Source: Ectopseudomonas mendocina
Lineage (GTDB): Bacteria > Pseudomonadota > Gammaproteobacteria > Pseudomonadales > Pseudomonadaceae
NCBI RefSeq assembly: GCF_007049795.1
Contig: NZ_SCFY01000008.1
Coordinates: 155,022 to 219,021, forward strand
Direction: 5' to 3'
Length of the DNA stretch: 64,000 bases
The notes under the pieces: model-generated
Database searches by the model: none
Told to the model about the DNA's origin: nothing
What the model saw: the letters and a program-made list of their open reading frames with translations, nothing else
In this document: in pieces, positions 62,464-64,000 of the stretch
Numbering within the stretch: the stretch's first letter is position 1
Layout: the number at the start of each line of letters is the position of its first letter
Program-made: the position numbers and the translations under genes

Positions 62464-63435
62464 TCAGATCTTCATCCCGTGACGCACACGTATCCACAGT
62501 TTCTGCCAGAGACTCAACCCAGGCCACGGGCGCATAGGTGCTTCGATAGCACGAGCCAGATCGCGCCCAATGCGGGCGAAGGTGTAGCGACTTTCGGCAA
62601 ATGCCTTCCCTTCGCGGGCAATTCGATCAGCCAAGGCAGGGGCGGATCTCAGTAGAGCTAGTTTCTCCAGCGCCTCGCTGGCCGAACGACAAAGCATGAC
62701 ATTATGGCCGTCCTTGAAACCTAGGGCAGCATCCTCTTCCTCCCCCTGGCTCCAAGCCAGCAACACACAACCACAGGCCATCGCCTCGAAGTTCTTGACC
62801 ATATACTCCCCCATACCCACATCGGCACTGATGAATACACGAACGCGATTCAAAAGTTCAATGTACTCTCCTCCTGACTCAGTACGCGTAACGAGCAGAT
62901 TGCTAGCACTTCCAACCTGCCTCAGGAACTCACGCCGATGAACATACGTACGTCCTTTAGCACTCCCGATGAACGCAGCCTCAATATCTCTGGGCCTGCC
63001 CATATCGCAGACCAAGCGCTCGTCATACCCCTTGGAGACGAAGACTGCGTCCACTCCCTCCTGACGCAACCGGCTTGCTAGTTGATACCCCGAGCAAAGC
63101 ACCTTTGCCCACGGGAGGAGCTTATAAAAAGCCGAGTAAGCTCCATGGTACTTGCTGGAAGGCATATAGTTCTGGCACGCGTCGTGCTCCAAGAACACCA
63201 AACCAGGGATACAGCGCAAGACATCAACCTGTGTCTGCAGACGCTTCAGACGCAAAAAAACTACAATACGGTCATAGGCCTGATAATCCACCTCTTTAAA
63301 AACTGTTGCCAAGTGCGACTGCTGAACTTTGTTCAAGCGCATAACGTCGCAGACGGAAATATTGACACTTATCATTGCATACAGGTGATCAAGGATAATC
63401 CGCTGCTCATCCATGACCAAAAGCAAAACTCTCAT
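62464..63435 (-). CDS. Glycosyltransferase, GT-B fold
   Basis: A 323-residue cytosolic glycosyltransferase, likely of the PF13524 type. ADVGMGEYMVKNFEAMACGC and the acidic EGEEED-like loop form the donor-binding region, followed by a helix with SASEALEKLALL. The N-terminal half is less conserved and lower in GC than neighbours. It probably adds a core sugar; donor and acceptor are not predictable. It is 1 bp from the pyruvyltransferase. Confidence 0.8.
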   Translation of the reverse strand: MRVLLLVMDEQRIILDHLYAMISVNISVCDVMRLNKVQQSHLATVFKEVDYQAYDRIVVFLRLKRLQTQVDVLRCIPGLVFLEHDACQNYMPSSKYHGAYSAFYKLLPWAKVLCSGYQLASRLRQEGVDAVFVSKGYDERLVCDMGRPRDIEAAFIGSAKGRTYVHRREFLRQVGSASNLLVTRTESGGEYIELLNRVRVFISADVGMGEYMVKNFEAMACGCVLLAWSQGEEEDAALGFKDGHNVMLCRSASEALEKLALLRSAPALADRIAREGKAFAESRYTFARIGRDLARAIEAPMRPWPGLSLWQKLWIRVRHGMKI

Positions 63436-63769
63436 CGCTACGCCTTTGAGCCCCTTGATACTGCTACTTCATTCATGCGCTGACAATTCCCTACAACACC
63501 TACCCCCGTCACGGACGCCGCCAACAAAACCGCATCCTTTCCAGACAGATTGTCTGATCATGACGAGAGGGTCTAGCTCCAAGCCCAATATGTTGATGGC
63601 GACTACGTACAGCGCCGCACCACACGTTCTGAGCAGGGAAAAGCAAACGTGAAGTCTACCAAGATGACCGCCTGAAAACTGAAGAATCGACGAATTGGCC
63701 AGGATCCGCCGCGAAGCCACGTTACGTGGGGGGGCATGAAACGTGCCCCCCCAAACTGACAGGCAGAGG
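63436..63769. other. Non-coding gap with a G/C hairpin
   Basis: About 334 bp with no supported gene. At 63727-63753 TGGGGGGGCA and TGCCCCCCCA form a 10-bp stem with a seven-base loop, possibly a terminator or the edge of the IS fragment that follows. Short open readings here lack ribosome sites and known motifs. Confidence 0.5.
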
Positions 63770-63949
63770 CTATGCTCTTAGGGTATGAGTCAAGCAACCG
63801 CCACAGGCATCACGATTGCGGCGCAGCTCCCGGCTGATGCTCGAGAGCGACCTGATGATCAGAAGAGCAATCCTACGCAGGCTGAAGCCTTGTGCTTGAA
63901 CATGTTGAATGATGACGCGCTCTTCAACACTGAGCTCGAAATAAGACAT
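63770..63949 (-). pseudogene. IS30-family transposase remnant (N-terminal)
   Basis: A 59-residue reading from the ATG at 63949 opens MSYFELSVEERVIIQHVQAQ and continues to SISRELRRNRDACGG, matching the helix-turn-helix start of IS30 transposases (usual MSY-ELSLEER...STISRELRRN). It then reads CLTHTLRA and stops. The GRSPSTISREL core has become IRSLSSISREL. The catalytic DDE part is missing from the window. Confidence 0.78.
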
Positions 63950-63960
63950 AGGGGTAGCAC

Positions 63961-64000
63961 CTGTCTCTTATACACATCTGACGCTGCCGACGAAGCTAGA
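63961..64000. other. Illumina Nextera adapter, not genomic
   Basis: Bases 63961-63993 match the Nextera transposase adapter as read from the insert side (transposon end, 63961-63979, then the read-1 primer part). The last seven bases, AGCTAGA, look like the start of an index. The window therefore ends at an untrimmed contig end. Confidence 0.93.

Noticed and set aside
63469..63797. Two overlapping minus-strand readings of 83 and 64 codons
   Set aside because: No ribosome site, no motif, and they run through a hairpin and the IS fragment.

Overview
The window is a stretch of gammaproteobacterial chromosome that reads as a Pseudomonas of the P. mendocina/oleovorans/alcaligenes type. Two things support this: the sequences themselves (FimX, RhdA with the HCQTHRRSG loop, OpmH-type TolC, HisZ) and a gene order close to the PA4936-PA5003 region of P. 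aeruginosa PAO1 as I remember it. The genus is secure; the species is an inference. The DNA is GC-rich and tightly packed, with many 1-4 bp stop/start overlaps. There is no prophage, CRISPR array or intact insertion sequence.

Left third (1-24000): rlmB (partial) and rnr; a tandem pair of tRNA-Leu(CAG) genes with a good promoter and terminator; a chemoreceptor; then a long leftward block of purA, hisZ, a DUF2065 gene, hflC, hflK, hflX, hfq, miaA, mutL, amiB, tsaE and nnr. These cover RNA turnover, purine and histidine synthesis, FtsH control, Hfq-based sRNA regulation, tRNA modification, mismatch repair and wall hydrolysis. nnr carries a one-base expansion in a C8 run that splits it into two frames. 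queG, orn, a membrane methyltransferase, rsgA and motAB (with a sigma-28 promoter) follow.

Middle (24000-54300): an HDOD gene, rhdA, psd, a PilZ-like/FimX pair for c-di-GMP control of type IV pili, serB, and a membrane protein. Then comes a block whose order is inverted relative to PAO1: aldo-keto reductase, FAD oxidoreductase, SMR pump, LysR regulator, waaA, opmH, thiC (TPP riboswitch), nudF, a DUF1249 gene, cpdA, yqiA, parE, two small envelope genes and parC. The two ends of the block coincide with small repeat or IS-like debris.

Right end (54300-64000): a lipopolysaccharide core cluster of hldE, a PIG-L deacetylase (dnpA-like), mig-14, msbA, a kinase-fold gene, waaL, a pyruvyltransferase and a glycosyltransferase. 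The last two look lower in GC and variable. The window ends in a decayed IS30-family fragment and then in what is recognisably an Illumina Nextera adapter, so the last 40 bases are not genomic.

The most interesting non-coding material is a set of small mobile-like elements. One is a 165-bp element that split a bidirectional terminator and left a 9-bp duplication. Another is a 184-bp element with inverted ends and a TCA duplication at a stop codon. A third shares its core with the second but has different ends. In addition, three palindromic GTAG... repeats supply the TAG stop codon of the gene they abut. No new protein-coding defence or biosynthetic system is evident.
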